Both the position numbers and the translations under genes were made by a program. The notes below the pieces were generated by a model. The model saw only the letters and a program-made list of their open reading frames with translations. It had not been told where the DNA came from and did not search any database. From Lapidilactobacillus concavus DSM 17758 (lineage in GTDB: Bacteria; Bacillota; Bacilli; Lactobacillales; Lactobacillaceae): 64,000 nt of DNA. Position 1 is the stretch's first letter. Every line of letters starts with the position of its first letter. The stretch is from contig NZ_AZFX01000036.1 of assembly GCF_001435835.1 (NCBI RefSeq), positions 1 to 64,000 of the forward strand, read 5' to 3'. Of this stretch, positions 1-8,358 are shown one piece after another.

Positions 1-82
1 TTAATTATGGCACAACTGTTCAGAAATTTATGTACCAAATACTAGGATAGGAGCAGTTTAAGTTATAATTCATGATTCAATC

Positions 83-158
83 AAAAAACGTTATCAACCG
101 ACAAGCCATCCAAGTCTAGACTATCTCTTGGAGTGGCATGTGGTTGATAACGTTTTTT
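83..158. terminator. Long hairpin, probable bidirectional terminator
   Basis: A 17-bp perfect stem is visible: 83-99 (six A then CGTTATCAACC) pairs with 142-158 (GGTTGATAACG then six T). The interior also pairs imperfectly (101-114 with 128-141). Poly-A before and poly-T after the stem suit termination in both directions. It lies 3' of the minus-strand hydrolase gene ending at 194. Confidence 0.8.
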
Positions 159-193
159 ATATCTTTTCAGTTTGATATGATCTAACTCAATCT

Positions 194-1456
194 TCACTTA
201 AACTCGTAATACAAATCTCGTTCCGGCAACCATGCTTCGGTGTGGGTGGTGATTAGCTGATCAGCGAGTAGTTCTGGTTTGAAGCTATGCCAAGGAACCG
301 TGTAGCGTGCGTTGATTTGCTTAGCTAGCGCGAAGATGTCTTGCTTGGCAGCATGTCCGCTTGCACCCATTGGGATGAATTCGAGGTGTTGCTCGTCCAA
401 TATTGATTTAAGTTTGTTGAAATTAGGATCGTAGTCACCGAGAGGTTCGCCGTTGAGGTGCAGGTAAACGCCGTCGTGAAAATCGGCCAGGCGATGATGT
501 TGCTGCCATGAATTTTGAACGACAAATTTTTCTGGTGAATGTTGTAGTGTGTTTAGTAAATCTTGCCAGTGCCAGTTGAATTCATTAGGCGCTATTTGGT
601 TATCAATGATTTGATAGCATGTCACGTCTGGTGCGAAGGCACGAATGAGTTGTGCATAGTTAGCTTCCCAGATGATTGGTCGATTCGCCTCAAGTGCAGC
701 CTGATTTAGATTAATTAATCGTTCAACGTTGCGTGGATAGGGGTTAATTAATAGGTTGGTTTTGACATTAGCCATCTGTTTCTTGAAAAGTGGGACGAGA
801 TCTTGCTCACGATAGATAGGCTCGGTGTTATTTCCAGCAATGACGAGTGGCTGTTCGGTGTCAAAACTGTAGGTCGTCGCTTCGGTAAGATAAACAAGAA
901 GTTGATTCTGCACGCGAGTCGCCCAGTTTGTCACGCGATCCTGATGAGGGCCGTTAATACGTACATCGCCTGAATGCATGAATTGATGTTCCCCATCGTC
1001 AATTAGAAATGCCATCGGGCCAACCGTGTCGTGGTCACTCAGGAAGCCTGTCACCTGTAAATGGCCGACTTGAATGGTTTCACTATCATTAAGGCCATGT
1101 AAGTTAGCAACACGTGTCTCAACGCCTTCGTCCATCAGCACGTCATACAGTTTCTTTGCGTCGTTGGAAAGATAGATGGGGATCTCAGTGTTCTGAAGAT
1201 ATTTCAACGCGCCCATATGATCAATATGCAAGTGAGAAATAAAAATGGCTTGGTGTGCGAATTTTTGTGGTTGATCGGGTAATAAGAGATCAGGCAGATG
1301 GGGGAGATCGTGGTCGTCCATGGCTTGTTGGACTGTTTTCTGATCAAAATTTGACGCGATTCCAAAGTCCATGATGACACGACTGTTTTGGTGAACAAAT
1401 TCAATCATATTGCCGCCAATGGTATCCGTGCCGTTTAAGAAGCGTAGTGTGGTCAT
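194..1456 (-). CDS. MBL-fold metallo-hydrolase, RNase J-like
   Basis: A 420-residue metallo-beta-lactamase-fold protein. The zinc motif HLHIDH is at residues 75-80, a further histidine is in SDHDTVG (about 142), and the ligand aspartate is in HSGD (about 164). A late GASGHA motif near residue 367 and the following PWHS resemble the C-terminal metal and RNA-binding motifs of RNase J and beta-CASP relatives. It is shorter than RNase J1/J2 (about 555 residues) and lacks their C-terminal domain, so I read it as a paralogue that may act on RNA; the substrate cannot be told from sequence. The ATG start has GGAAG upstream, and a well-formed promoter sits at 1519-1547. It is transcribed in the same direction as the upstream permease but with its own promoter. 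Confidence 0.8.
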   Translation of the reverse strand: MTTLRFLNGTDTIGGNMIEFVHQNSRVIMDFGIASNFDQKTVQQAMDDHDLPHLPDLLLPDQPQKFAHQAIFISHLHIDHMGALKYLQNTEIPIYLSNDAKKLYDVLMDEGVETRVANLHGLNDSETIQVGHLQVTGFLSDHDTVGPMAFLIDDGEHQFMHSGDVRINGPHQDRVTNWATRVQNQLLVYLTEATTYSFDTEQPLVIAGNNTEPIYREQDLVPLFKKQMANVKTNLLINPYPRNVERLINLNQAALEANRPIIWEANYAQLIRAFAPDVTCYQIIDNQIAPNEFNWHWQDLLNTLQHSPEKFVVQNSWQQHHRLADFHDGVYLHLNGEPLGDYDPNFNKLKSILDEQHLEFIPMGASGHAAKQDIFALAKQINARYTVPWHSFKPELLADQLITTHTEAWLPERDLYYEFK

Positions 1457-1518
1457 CTGATAACTTCCTTTGCTTTAAATACAGCGATAAACACTGTGTT
1501 AATGTTTCGTAACAGTTT

Positions 1519-1547
1519 AGTGTATCTTAAAAGTTATTAAAGCACAA
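1519..1547 (-). promoter_or_regulatory. Promoter for the MBL hydrolase gene
   Basis: Reading the minus strand, TTGTGC (1547-1542), 17 bp, then TACACT (1524-1519). Between it and the start codon there is a small palindrome AACACTGTGTT near 1490-1500 of unknown meaning. Confidence 0.55.
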
Positions 1548-1548
1548 C

Positions 1549-2919
1549 TTAAGATAAATGGTGATTCCGTTTTGATTTGAGATGACTAAGAATTGCGAGT
1601 AGGCACAGCCAAATCATCGCAATCAGTAGGGCAATCAGCGTGCTACGGTTGAGCAGCAAGATGACAAATGTGAAGCCAAGAAAGATGAGAACAAGGTAGT
1701 CACTGTAAGGGGCAGCTGGCAGCTTAAATTGGCTACGCTGACCAGTTTTTGTCCGGCGATAACGCAAGTGCGCAATGATGATTGCACCCCAGATGAAAAT
1801 AAAGCAAGTTGTGGCGACACTGGAGATCAGTGTGAAAACTTCGCCAGGCATGAAAATGTTGAGAAGCACAGCAATTGCAATCACGATACCTGAAAACAGC
1901 AACGCATTTTTGGGGACGTGATTTTTTGAAAGATGTCCGAGCTTTTGTAGATGTGGCTGGTGACTCTTGAGTGTCAGTGAGAATAACATGCGTCCCGCTG
2001 AGAAAAGCGAGCTATTGCAAGCAGATGCGGCTGCGGTTAGAACGACAAAGTTGATTAGGCTGGCAGCAAACTTGATGCCGATACTATCAAAGACGGTGAC
2101 GAAGGGACTCTCGTTTGGATTAACTTGATTCCATGGGTAAATGCCCATGATCACAAGGAGTGAACCAACGTAAAACAGAATAATTCGTAACGGAATTTGA
2201 TTGATGGCTTTGGGAATAACTTTTGTTGGATTCTGAGTCTCAGAGGCAGTCAAGCCAACCATTTCGATACCTACGAAACTAAAAACGACCATTTGAAATG
2301 ATAATAAGAATCCGCGGATGCCTTTTGGGAAAAAACCGCCGTAGCTGATTAAATTGCGAAGATCGGCGTGTCCAACCGGTGTTTTGACATGACCAACCAT
2401 CATGAAGACGCCGACGATGATTAGCGCGAGGATTGCGATGATTTTAATCAAGGCAAACCAAAACTCCGTCTCACCGAAGAGCAAAACGGTGATGGAATTC
2501 AGTGTCAGTAAAATGGCTAAAATAATCGTTCCAGGCAGCCATTGAGGCACGTTGGGCAACCAAAAGCGAACATAGAGACCAATCGCAGTGACTTCTGCCA
2601 TTGCGATTGCGATCCAGCAAACCCAGTAAGTCCATCCAGCGATGAATCCGGCGGTTGGACCAAGATAATCGTTAATGAAGTCAATGAAGGATCGATGTTG
2701 CAAATTCGATAATAATAAATCACCAAGTGCTCGCATCAGAATGAAACAGACAATGCCAGTGATTAAGTAGGCCAATAGAATCGCCGGGCCAGCCAAATGA
2801 ATTGATTTGCCGGCACCAAGGAACAGTCCTGTGCCGATGGTGCCACCAATAGCAATCAGTTGGACATGGCGGTTTTTGAGATTACGTGCAAGTTCGACTT
2901 GTGGTTCTGGTATAGACAT
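1549..2919 (-). CDS. APC-family amino acid permease
   Basis: A polytopic membrane protein of about 456 residues with roughly 12 hydrophobic segments. The N-terminal motif GGTIGTGLFLGAG, followed by a first transmembrane helix and later GWTYWVCW, is typical of the amino acid-polyamine-organocation superfamily, in the subgroup holding AapA/CycA-like and aromatic or D-amino acid carriers. It imports amino acids across the cytoplasmic membrane by secondary transport. The start at 2919 (MSIPEPQ) is preferred because GGGAG lies 8 bases upstream; a GTG at 2928 in frame is too close to that site. The exact substrate cannot be assigned. It is divergent from ssrA. Confidence 0.88.
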   Translation of the reverse strand: MSIPEPQVELARNLKNRHVQLIAIGGTIGTGLFLGAGKSIHLAGPAILLAYLITGIVCFILMRALGDLLLSNLQHRSFIDFINDYLGPTAGFIAGWTYWVCWIAIAMAEVTAIGLYVRFWLPNVPQWLPGTIILAILLTLNSITVLLFGETEFWFALIKIIAILALIIVGVFMMVGHVKTPVGHADLRNLISYGGFFPKGIRGFLLSFQMVVFSFVGIEMVGLTASETQNPTKVIPKAINQIPLRIILFYVGSLLVIMGIYPWNQVNPNESPFVTVFDSIGIKFAASLINFVVLTAAASACNSSLFSAGRMLFSLTLKSHQPHLQKLGHLSKNHVPKNALLFSGIVIAIAVLLNIFMPGEVFTLISSVATTCFIFIWGAIIIAHLRYRRTKTGQRSQFKLPAAPYSDYLVLIFLGFTFVILLLNRSTLIALLIAMIWLCLLAILSHLKSKRNHHLS

Positions 2920-3052
2920 GAAAATCACTCCCGATTTTCATTATAGACTGTTTATCACTGAAACAGTCATGAGTAATTTTCATGATAAGATGAAAACAAC
3001 CGCATACTGCAGCATAGGATGAGAGAGGCTAGAATCGCAGGGGTGAATTAGC

Positions 3053-3081
3053 TTCCAATTAGGCCACAAACATGGTATAAT
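3053..3081 (+). promoter_or_regulatory. Likely ssrA promoter
   Basis: A perfect -10 TATAAT at 3076-3081 with TTCCAA (weak -35) at 3053-3058, spacing 17. The mature tmRNA would begin 13 bases after the -10. Confidence 0.55.
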
Positions 3082-3093
3082 CGTTAACGTACT

Positions 3094-3461
3094 GGGGATG
3101 TTCTGGATTCGACATGTGTATCTGAGCGTCAATTGCATTCCGTAGGTCACGTCTACGTTAAAACGTCACAGTTAATCTAACTGCAAACAATAATAAAGTT
3201 TCTTACGCGGTAGCTGCCTAAAACACAGCGCGCGTGATCCTGCCGAGTTAGCCTAGAATTCGGATTTTGGGTCTCAAATTAATAGGCTACGCTTGTTCGT
3301 GCCGCTTGAATGAACAAGAAGAGATGATCAAGCTCGTGATTATCGGTTAGCCTTGTGGCATGGCGCACGATAACCATTAAATCTTAAATAATGCGACTAT
3401 GAGTGTAGATATTGGCGTAGCAGTATGCATGGACAGGGGTTCAATTCCCCTCATCTCCACC
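3094..3461 (+). ncRNA. ssrA: tmRNA (transfer-messenger RNA)
   Basis: The 5' end GGGGATG pairs with CATCTCC at 3452-3458 to form the tRNA-like acceptor stem, and a T-arm with TTCAATT loop precedes it. The tag reading frame starts at resume codon GCA 3183 and gives ANNNKVSYAVAA before TAA at 3219-3221; the AA end and the Asn-rich body fit Lactobacillales tags. The genome reads ACCG rather than ACCA at the 3' end, so the terminal A must be added after transcription. It acts with SmpB to rescue stalled ribosomes and tag the nascent peptide for proteolysis. Confidence 0.96.
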
Positions 3462-3469
3462 GATTAGCA

Positions 3470-3519
3470 AGCAGTAGTTATCTTGGGACGTTAAAACCCT
3501 TGGTACTACTGCTTTTTTA
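3470..3519 (+). terminator. Terminator of ssrA
   Basis: A 9-bp perfect stem AGCAGTAGT (3470-3478) with ACTACTGCT (3505-3513) followed by six T. Confidence 0.8.
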
Positions 3520-3520
3520 T

Positions 3521-3826
3521 TTCCTTGGGTGATTATGAAATAACGTCAAAAAGTATTAAATGGTAACATTTGTGGTAACAGCTGGAAAATCGTTATCTCA
3601 AAAGATAGTACAGACTAATGTAGCTAACAATAGCTCCCCACGGATGCATGCCACTGTCTAAGAAATTAGATGGTGTTTTTTTATACTTTCAATTGGACGT
3701 GATAATCAGTAAAAGTTTCTACGATATCTTCGATTTGTCAGAGTCTATAACTTCTTTTACAGTTATTGTTTGTTTTTATGCTCACATATTCGCTAGCAGG
3801 ACAGCTAACTTCAAATTATAAAAATT
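3521..3826. other. Intergenic stretch after ssrA, no gene seen
   Basis: About 300 bases with no supported coding region. It is more AT-rich than its surroundings and contains only short broken frames. The position directly 3' of ssrA is a common phage integration site, but I find no recognisable integrase remnant and no duplicated tmRNA 3' end. Confidence 0.4.
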
Positions 3827-3827
3827 A

Positions 3828-3876
3828 AAAAAATCATGTACCCCGGGAGCGTTGATCCCAAGGTACATGATTTTTT
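3828..3876 (-). terminator. Terminator of the lipoprotein gene
   Basis: A 15-bp stem: 3828-3842 (AAAAAATCATGTACC) with 3862-3876 (GGTACATGATTTTTT). A/T runs on both sides make it usable in both directions; on the minus strand it follows the stop at 3895. Confidence 0.8.
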
Positions 3877-3894
3877 AATTCTTCACGATATCAA

Positions 3895-4983
3895 TTACAT
3901 TTTCTCAAATTTAATTGTCCAATTTCCATCTGACTCAATGCTAATAGGATAGGTGCCAGCATCAATCCCTTGAATTTGTGAACCTGAATAATTACCAATT
4001 TCATTTACGAGTAAATTATCTTCACCGTTCATCACGACAAAATTACTTTCACCGGAATTGGTGGTTGTAATTTTGTAACTACCGTTCTTTGGTATTTTCA
4101 TGAATATAACGGAAGTACCCGACCCAGATGCTTGTAATGATTTGTTGATTTTTGCCGGGTTAATCTTTTGGACAATATTAAAATTCCAATTGCCATCGGA
4201 TTCGACACTGAATAGATAGTCTCCATCTGTTGGTATTTCTATATATAGTGAACCAGAATAGTTGCCGATTTCATTAATCAGAATACTTTTGAAATCCGTT
4301 CCATCACCATTTTTCATATCAACTACAAAATTAGACGATCCAGCATTATTTGCAGTAATAATGGCATAGCCAGTTGTAAGCGAAAATTTTTGAAAGACAT
4401 TATTCCCAGTTCCACTTACGGTTATGCCTCTGTATTTTGCGGCTTTTTTTATGGCTTTGCTGGAAGCTGCGGCTTGACTTGCAGCAGCTCGGCTTGATTC
4501 TGCTACTTCGTCTTTGCTCACAGCGGCGGCCTTGGAACTAGCTTTTTTGCTTGCAGCCAACGCCTTAGAGCTAGCTTTTTTGCTGGAAGCTATTGCCTCA
4601 GATTTATCAACCGCATCTGCTTCTTTGCTATCCTTGGCAGCTTGTCTAGCATCTTTAGATGATTGTGCTGTTTCGTACGCAGGAAATAGGTGATACGCAG
4701 CTTTCATATGCTTCTTTAGCTTTGTCCTGTTATTACTGGAAGGAAGTGAATTAACTTCTTTATTAACAGCCTCTATTTCATCTTCTTCCACACCATCGCG
4801 GAGTTCTGTGTACTGAACGTCAAAAAGTGAGTTGACATCTGTTCTAGCAGCAGTTAGTTTTGAAACCTTTTTGCTTGAGCTAACAATTGATTTCTTATTG
4901 CCCGTATTGCTGTGTTGTGTGCACCCCGTGAGTACCAAAAAACTTAGCCAAATTATAATTATTGCCCAACCTTTTTTCTTCAC
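3895..4983 (-). CDS. Surface lipoprotein with duplicated C-terminal domain
   Basis: Not a family I recognise. The 362-residue product has a lipoprotein signal peptide (hydrophobic 6-18, lipobox LTGC with Cys21), a charged segment (30-100), then a low-complexity Lys/Ser/Ala linker (about 105-182) likely to span the cell wall. The C-terminal part is a tandem repeat: about 188-272 and 283-361 both hold SNFVV, then NEIGNYSGS, then ESDGNW. Each copy looks like a small all-beta module and ends in a tryptophan-containing strand. Start is GTG 4983 with GGAGG 7 bases upstream. A short hairpin CCAGAGT/ACTCTGG (5000-5015) lies in the leader. The role is probably surface binding or sensing; nothing identifies a ligand. 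Confidence 0.85.
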   Translation of the reverse strand: MKKKGWAIIIIWLSFLVLTGCTQHSNTGNKKSIVSSSKKVSKLTAARTDVNSLFDVQYTELRDGVEEDEIEAVNKEVNSLPSSNNRTKLKKHMKAAYHLFPAYETAQSSKDARQAAKDSKEADAVDKSEAIASSKKASSKALAASKKASSKAAAVSKDEVAESSRAAASQAAASSKAIKKAAKYRGITVSGTGNNVFQKFSLTTGYAIITANNAGSSNFVVDMKNGDGTDFKSILINEIGNYSGSLYIEIPTDGDYLFSVESDGNWNFNIVQKINPAKINKSLQASGSGTSVIFMKIPKNGSYKITTTNSGESNFVVMNGEDNLLVNEIGNYSGSQIQGIDAGTYPISIESDGNWTIKFEKM

Positions 4984-5168
4984 AAATATTCCTCCATAGC
5001 CAGAGTTGACTCTGGTATAATTATATTTGATTATAAAATATTCAATCCTCTTTCATACCCGTGGAAGGGGATTTTGTGTGTTTAAGAAGCATGTGATAAT
5101 TTGGTAGTTTACTTCGAATGAGATTCTCGTAATTGGATAAATATTCAACTAAAGGAGCTTTTTGCAGT

Positions 5169-5945
5169 TTATATCAGTTCAAAGTGTTTCAGTCCATTAA
5201 TAATGCCGCCATCAATATTACTATCAGTCACAAATTCGGCAACTTTTTTAACTTCTTTCAGACCATTACCCATGGCAACGGGGTGGTCAACATATTTCAA
5301 CATGCTGAGATCGTTCGGGCCATCGCCGAAACCGTACGTTGGCAGGCCGTCGAGTTCGAGATCTTTGACCAATTCCTTGATACCGTTCATTTTCGAGATG
5401 CCGCTTTTGACGGTGTCGATCGAAAAGGGACTGTTGCGGTAATAAGTCAGTTGGGGAAAGCGTTCATGGTAATAATGGTCGTTGCTTTTTGTTAGTAGCA
5501 GTAGCATTAAGATTTCATTGTGCAAGTAGAAATCTGGTTGCGCTTCGGGAATCGGCGTGTGGATCAGGCGATAGGCGGCGTTGATATTCTCGTCGTCTTT
5601 TGAAGCCTTGATTTGGTCCGTGGTATAAAATGAAACGGCGTCACCCAGCTCGTTAGATAGTTTAACAACCTGATCGACCAGCTCGGTGTCAATTTTACCT
5701 TCGAAAACAGGGCGGTGGTCGTGTTCGAGATAGCTACCGTTGAGGCTGATGAAAGTATCAATGCCCGTCATTTCGCGAGCACCGACAATTTCTAAAGGTG
5801 AACGGCCGGTATTGATGACGGGCAAGTAACCATTACCGCGCAATTGATGAACGGCTTGACCGACATCGGGATCAACGGCGGAATTTGCGTTTAGAAGTGT
5901 GCCATCCAAGTCGAAGAAGACGACACCTTGATAATTAGTTTTCAA
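5169..5945 (-). CDS. Cof-type HAD-IIB family phosphatase
   Basis: A 258-residue haloacid dehalogenase-superfamily hydrolase. Motif I is FFDLDGTLL (residues 10-18), motif II lies in INTGRS, and motif III/IV is GDGPNDLSMLK followed by AMGNG, the usual Cof/YidA signature with a C2 cap between. It should dephosphorylate small phosphorylated metabolites (sugar phosphates, FMN or similar); substrates in this family are not predictable from sequence. The start is TTG at 5945 with GGAGG 9 bases upstream on the minus strand; no ATG is suitably placed. Monocistronic by context. Confidence 0.88.
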   Translation of the reverse strand: MKTNYQGVVFFDLDGTLLNANSAVDPDVGQAVHQLRGNGYLPVINTGRSPLEIVGAREMTGIDTFISLNGSYLEHDHRPVFEGKIDTELVDQVVKLSNELGDAVSFYTTDQIKASKDDENINAAYRLIHTPIPEAQPDFYLHNEILMLLLLTKSNDHYYHERFPQLTYYRNSPFSIDTVKSGISKMNGIKELVKDLELDGLPTYGFGDGPNDLSMLKYVDHPVAMGNGLKEVKKVAEFVTDSNIDGGIINGLKHFELI

Positions 5946-6189
5946 TAGATATGACCTCCAATATTTTTCCCTTTCATCTTAACAAACTTTGGGGAAGAGG
6001 TACACTGTCTGGTTGTGCGCCGTTATCTAAAAGCTTTGCATCGCGCTGTGATTCAAGTAAAATATAAATTAATGAATTCGAGTCAAGCTCGTGTAAAAAA
6101 TGATATACTAATAGTGTTTAAATGGGTTTATTTGTGAAGTTGATCCAAGTATTGATTATCAGTGACAATAGTGTTTGTGGAGGCTGCTT

Positions 6190-6537
6190 ATGATTTATCT
6201 GATTAGTGGTTTACTTATTTTTGCGATGGGTTTATTTTACTTAATTCATCCGGCCAAATCTCCAACCCGCGTTTATAGCTATAGCTCAGAACTGGCAACG
6301 GCAACGCGCAGTGGCTTTTATCTAGCTCAGCGCTGGTGTCGCAACGCTTTTTTATTTGTTGGCGCGATTGAATTGCTGTTAGGATTCATTGTGACCTATT
6401 TTCATTTGACTTATTTTGAGGGTGCTTGGACATTGACAGTTTACCTGGCAATCGCTGTAATTTTCTTGCATACCGAAGTGAAGCTGCGTCATTACTTAAT
6501 GCGAATTGGTCAACTCCCAGCCGCTTATCAAAAATAG
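6190..6537 (+). CDS. Small membrane protein, SdpI-like
   Basis: A 115-residue protein with three hydrophobic segments (about 1-19, 55-75, 82-99). The central YSYSSELATATRSGFYLAQRW stretch resembles the conserved loop of SdpI/YhfL-type proteins (Y-Y-R-T/S-...-W..A), which include immunity proteins, but the match is by eye and weak. Start ATG 6190 is chosen over the in-frame TTG at 6175 because GGAGG at 6179-6183 is correctly spaced for it. It lies just upstream of the insertion sequence and reads toward it. Confidence 0.7.
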   Translation: MIYLISGLLIFAMGLFYLIHPAKSPTRVYSYSSELATATRSGFYLAQRWCRNAFLFVGAIELLLGFIVTYFHLTYFEGAWTLTVYLAIAVIFLHTEVKLRHYLMRIGQLPAAYQK

Positions 6538-6562
6538 TTCAGTATTATTGGGCTATACTCCT

Positions 6563-6592
6563 ACTTAAGTAGACAAGCAAATAATCAAAGCT
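6563..6592 (+). repeat. Left inverted repeat of the IS
   Basis: The segment ACAAGCAAATAATCAAAG (6573-6590) matches the reverse complement of the right end (ACAATCAAATAATTAAAG) at 16 of 18 positions; the outer ten bases match less well. Confidence 0.65.
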
Positions 6593-6616
6593 TGTACACT
6601 TAGGAAGGAGTTTTTT

Positions 6617-7339
6617 ATGGGAAGAAAAGGTTCCCGCTATACATTGAAGGAAAAACTGGCGTGTATTAGCTTAGTGGAGCAGGGAATTACTCCTAACGCA
6701 GTTGGCACTCAGTACAATATTAAAGGTGAACAGATCCAGCAATGGGTCCAACGTTATCACAAAGATGGCGAAGCGGGATTAAAGCGAGCTTGGCCGCACC
6801 GTTATCCAACCGAGCTAAAGCTGGAAATCGTTCAAAAATATCTAACAAGACACACGTCATATCCACAATTGGCCAGAGAATATCAAATTCCTAACGTGGC
6901 AGTTATATATCAGTGGGTAACCCGGTATACTAGTGGTAAATCATTAGAAACTACTAGGGAGAAAAACGATATGAGAGATGGTCGTAAAACAACTCAACTT
7001 GAACGAATTGAGATCGCACAATGGGTGATTGCCAATGATCTAGACTACGTCGGTGCTATAAAGAAATTTAACGTCTCATATGGACAAGCCTATACCTGGG
7101 TTAGAAAGTTCAAACGAGATGGTTCGATGGGCCTAGAGGATCGTCGTGGTAAGGCGAAAGAAGATCATGGTCAATTAACTGAGAACGAGAAATTAATGCT
7201 TGAAAACAAACGGCTTCAGGCCCGCGTAATGCGGCTCTCAACGGAGCTAGCCGTGCGGGAAAAAATCCAAGAATTAGAGAGAAGGAATGTCCTCAAACAG
7301 AAAAATATCAAGTTATTAAAGAACTCACACAAGAAGTGA
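6617..7339 (+). CDS. IS150-group transposase OrfA
   Basis: A 240-residue DNA-binding subunit. It has repeated helix-turn-helix units: about residues 10-55 (YTLKEKLACISLVEQG...), 65-110, and 125-175, followed by a leucine-zipper-like coiled coil (about 190-235) used for OrfA/OrfAB dimerisation. AAGGAGT stands upstream of the ATG. Full-length OrfAB transposase of this family is made by -1 frameshifting; a run of six A at 7260-7265 is the likely slip point, because the -1 frame is open from there into orfB (reading ...KYQVIKELTQE...). Confidence 0.88.
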   Translation: MGRKGSRYTLKEKLACISLVEQGITPNAVGTQYNIKGEQIQQWVQRYHKDGEAGLKRAWPHRYPTELKLEIVQKYLTRHTSYPQLAREYQIPNVAVIYQWVTRYTSGKSLETTREKNDMRDGRKTTQLERIEIAQWVIANDLDYVGAIKKFNVSYGQAYTWVRKFKRDGSMGLEDRRGKAKEDHGQLTENEKLMLENKRLQARVMRLSTELAVREKIQELERRNVLKQKNIKLLKNSHKK

Positions 7340-8210
7340 ATTCAGATAACGATCAACCTTATAATATCGGCTATTTGTGTACCTATACGGGAATTTCACG
7401 ATCAAGTTACTATAAGTGGTTAAATCACGGTCTAAGTCAGCGTCAGATCGACGATCAAGCTGTTGTAAAGTATATGATCGAGCTAGAGGAACAACACAAC
7501 TCTACGGTGTTGAGAGTCTAACAATGTATGTTAATAAGAATACCAAGTATCATGTTGGACATAATAAAGTGCGACGATTAATGGCCGAAAATGAAATCAA
7601 AGCATCTATCAGGGTTAAGAAACATGATCGACATGAGGAACATAAAGAGCAACTCTCGGCTAACCTTCTGTATGATGCAGATAAGGGTCATAATTTTCAT
7701 CCAGATGAGGCTAACCATATTTGGGTAACTGATTGTAGCGAATTAAGATATGGTCTTAGAAATCAGTATCGGCTTCGCCTAAACGCCATTAAGGATCTAT
7801 ATGATCATAGTATTATTGCTTGGCAGGTAGCCGAAACTGAGACATCGGTGTTAGTTACCGATACGATCAGGTTGGCTTTAGAGAACACAAATGCAATTAA
7901 ACCAGCCATTTTACACAGCGATCAGGGTTCTAGCTACACCTCTGGTGAATACAACACTTTCCTAGCAGGTCATGGCATCAATCATAGTATGTCACGAGCG
8001 GGTACCCCTGGCGATAACAGTTCTATAGAATCCTTTTGGAGTCACATGAAGGACGAATTTTTTGCGTTCAGAACGGCGCAATCAAAGAGTGAATTACTTG
8101 CTCAGATCAATGAGTTTATTCGCTGGTATAACTTTGAGCGGCTTCAAGTAACATTAAACGGCATGACGCCGATAGAATATCGAAATCATGCCGTTCAAGA
8201 ATGTGCATAA
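7336..8210 (+). pseudogene. IS150-group transposase OrfB, frameshifted
   Basis: The first part (from 7336, and upstream in the same frame) encodes the N-terminal IS3 OrfB region (NIGYLCTYTGISRSSYYKW). It stops at 7521 because of a frame change near 7508. The rest continues in another frame to 8210 with the DDE core: first Asp in WVTDCSEL, second in LHSDQGSSY, and the catalytic Glu in GDNSSIESFWSHMKDE, ending in ERLQ..LNGMTPIEY. In relatives the break point reads HNSTYGVE; here it reads HNST then GVE in the shifted frame. Loss of four bases from a TACG tandem would explain it. The product cannot be an active transposase without recoding. Confidence 0.88.
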
Positions 8211-8211
8211 A

Positions 8212-8241
8212 CACTTTAATTATTTGATTGTTCTCTTGACA
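8212..8241 (-). repeat. Right inverted repeat of the IS
   Basis: Begins CACTTTAATTATTTGATTGT and ends TCTCTTGACA; partner of 6563-6592 in reverse orientation. Confidence 0.65.
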
Positions 8242-8358
8242 GGAGCCGAGCCTTGTTCACTTTTTTGACATCTATGAAACCTTTTTGCTTTTTCAGTGAA
8301 AATGTGTTTTTTAGGTTGCACAGCGTTTATAATATAAATCACAGGATGTGGGGTAACT

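Larger units (their letters stand above)
6563..8241 (+). mobile_element. IS3-family (IS150 group) insertion sequence, transposase broken
   Basis: About 1.68 kb bounded by imperfect inverted repeats (6563-6592 and 8212-8241). It holds orfA with tandem helix-turn-helix domains and an orfB with the DDE integrase core in the -1 frame, the normal layout of this family. OrfB carries a further frameshift near 7510. I could not identify a clear target-site duplication beside the inferred ends; the ends themselves are estimated from the repeat match. Confidence 0.85.

Noticed and set aside
1484..1516. Palindrome AACACTGTGTT in the leader of the MBL hydrolase gene as an operator
   Set aside because: Short, single and without a recognised regulator consensus.
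3521..3826. Possible phage integration remnant after ssrA
   Set aside because: The place is typical, but no duplicated tmRNA end and no integrase motif could be read on either strand.
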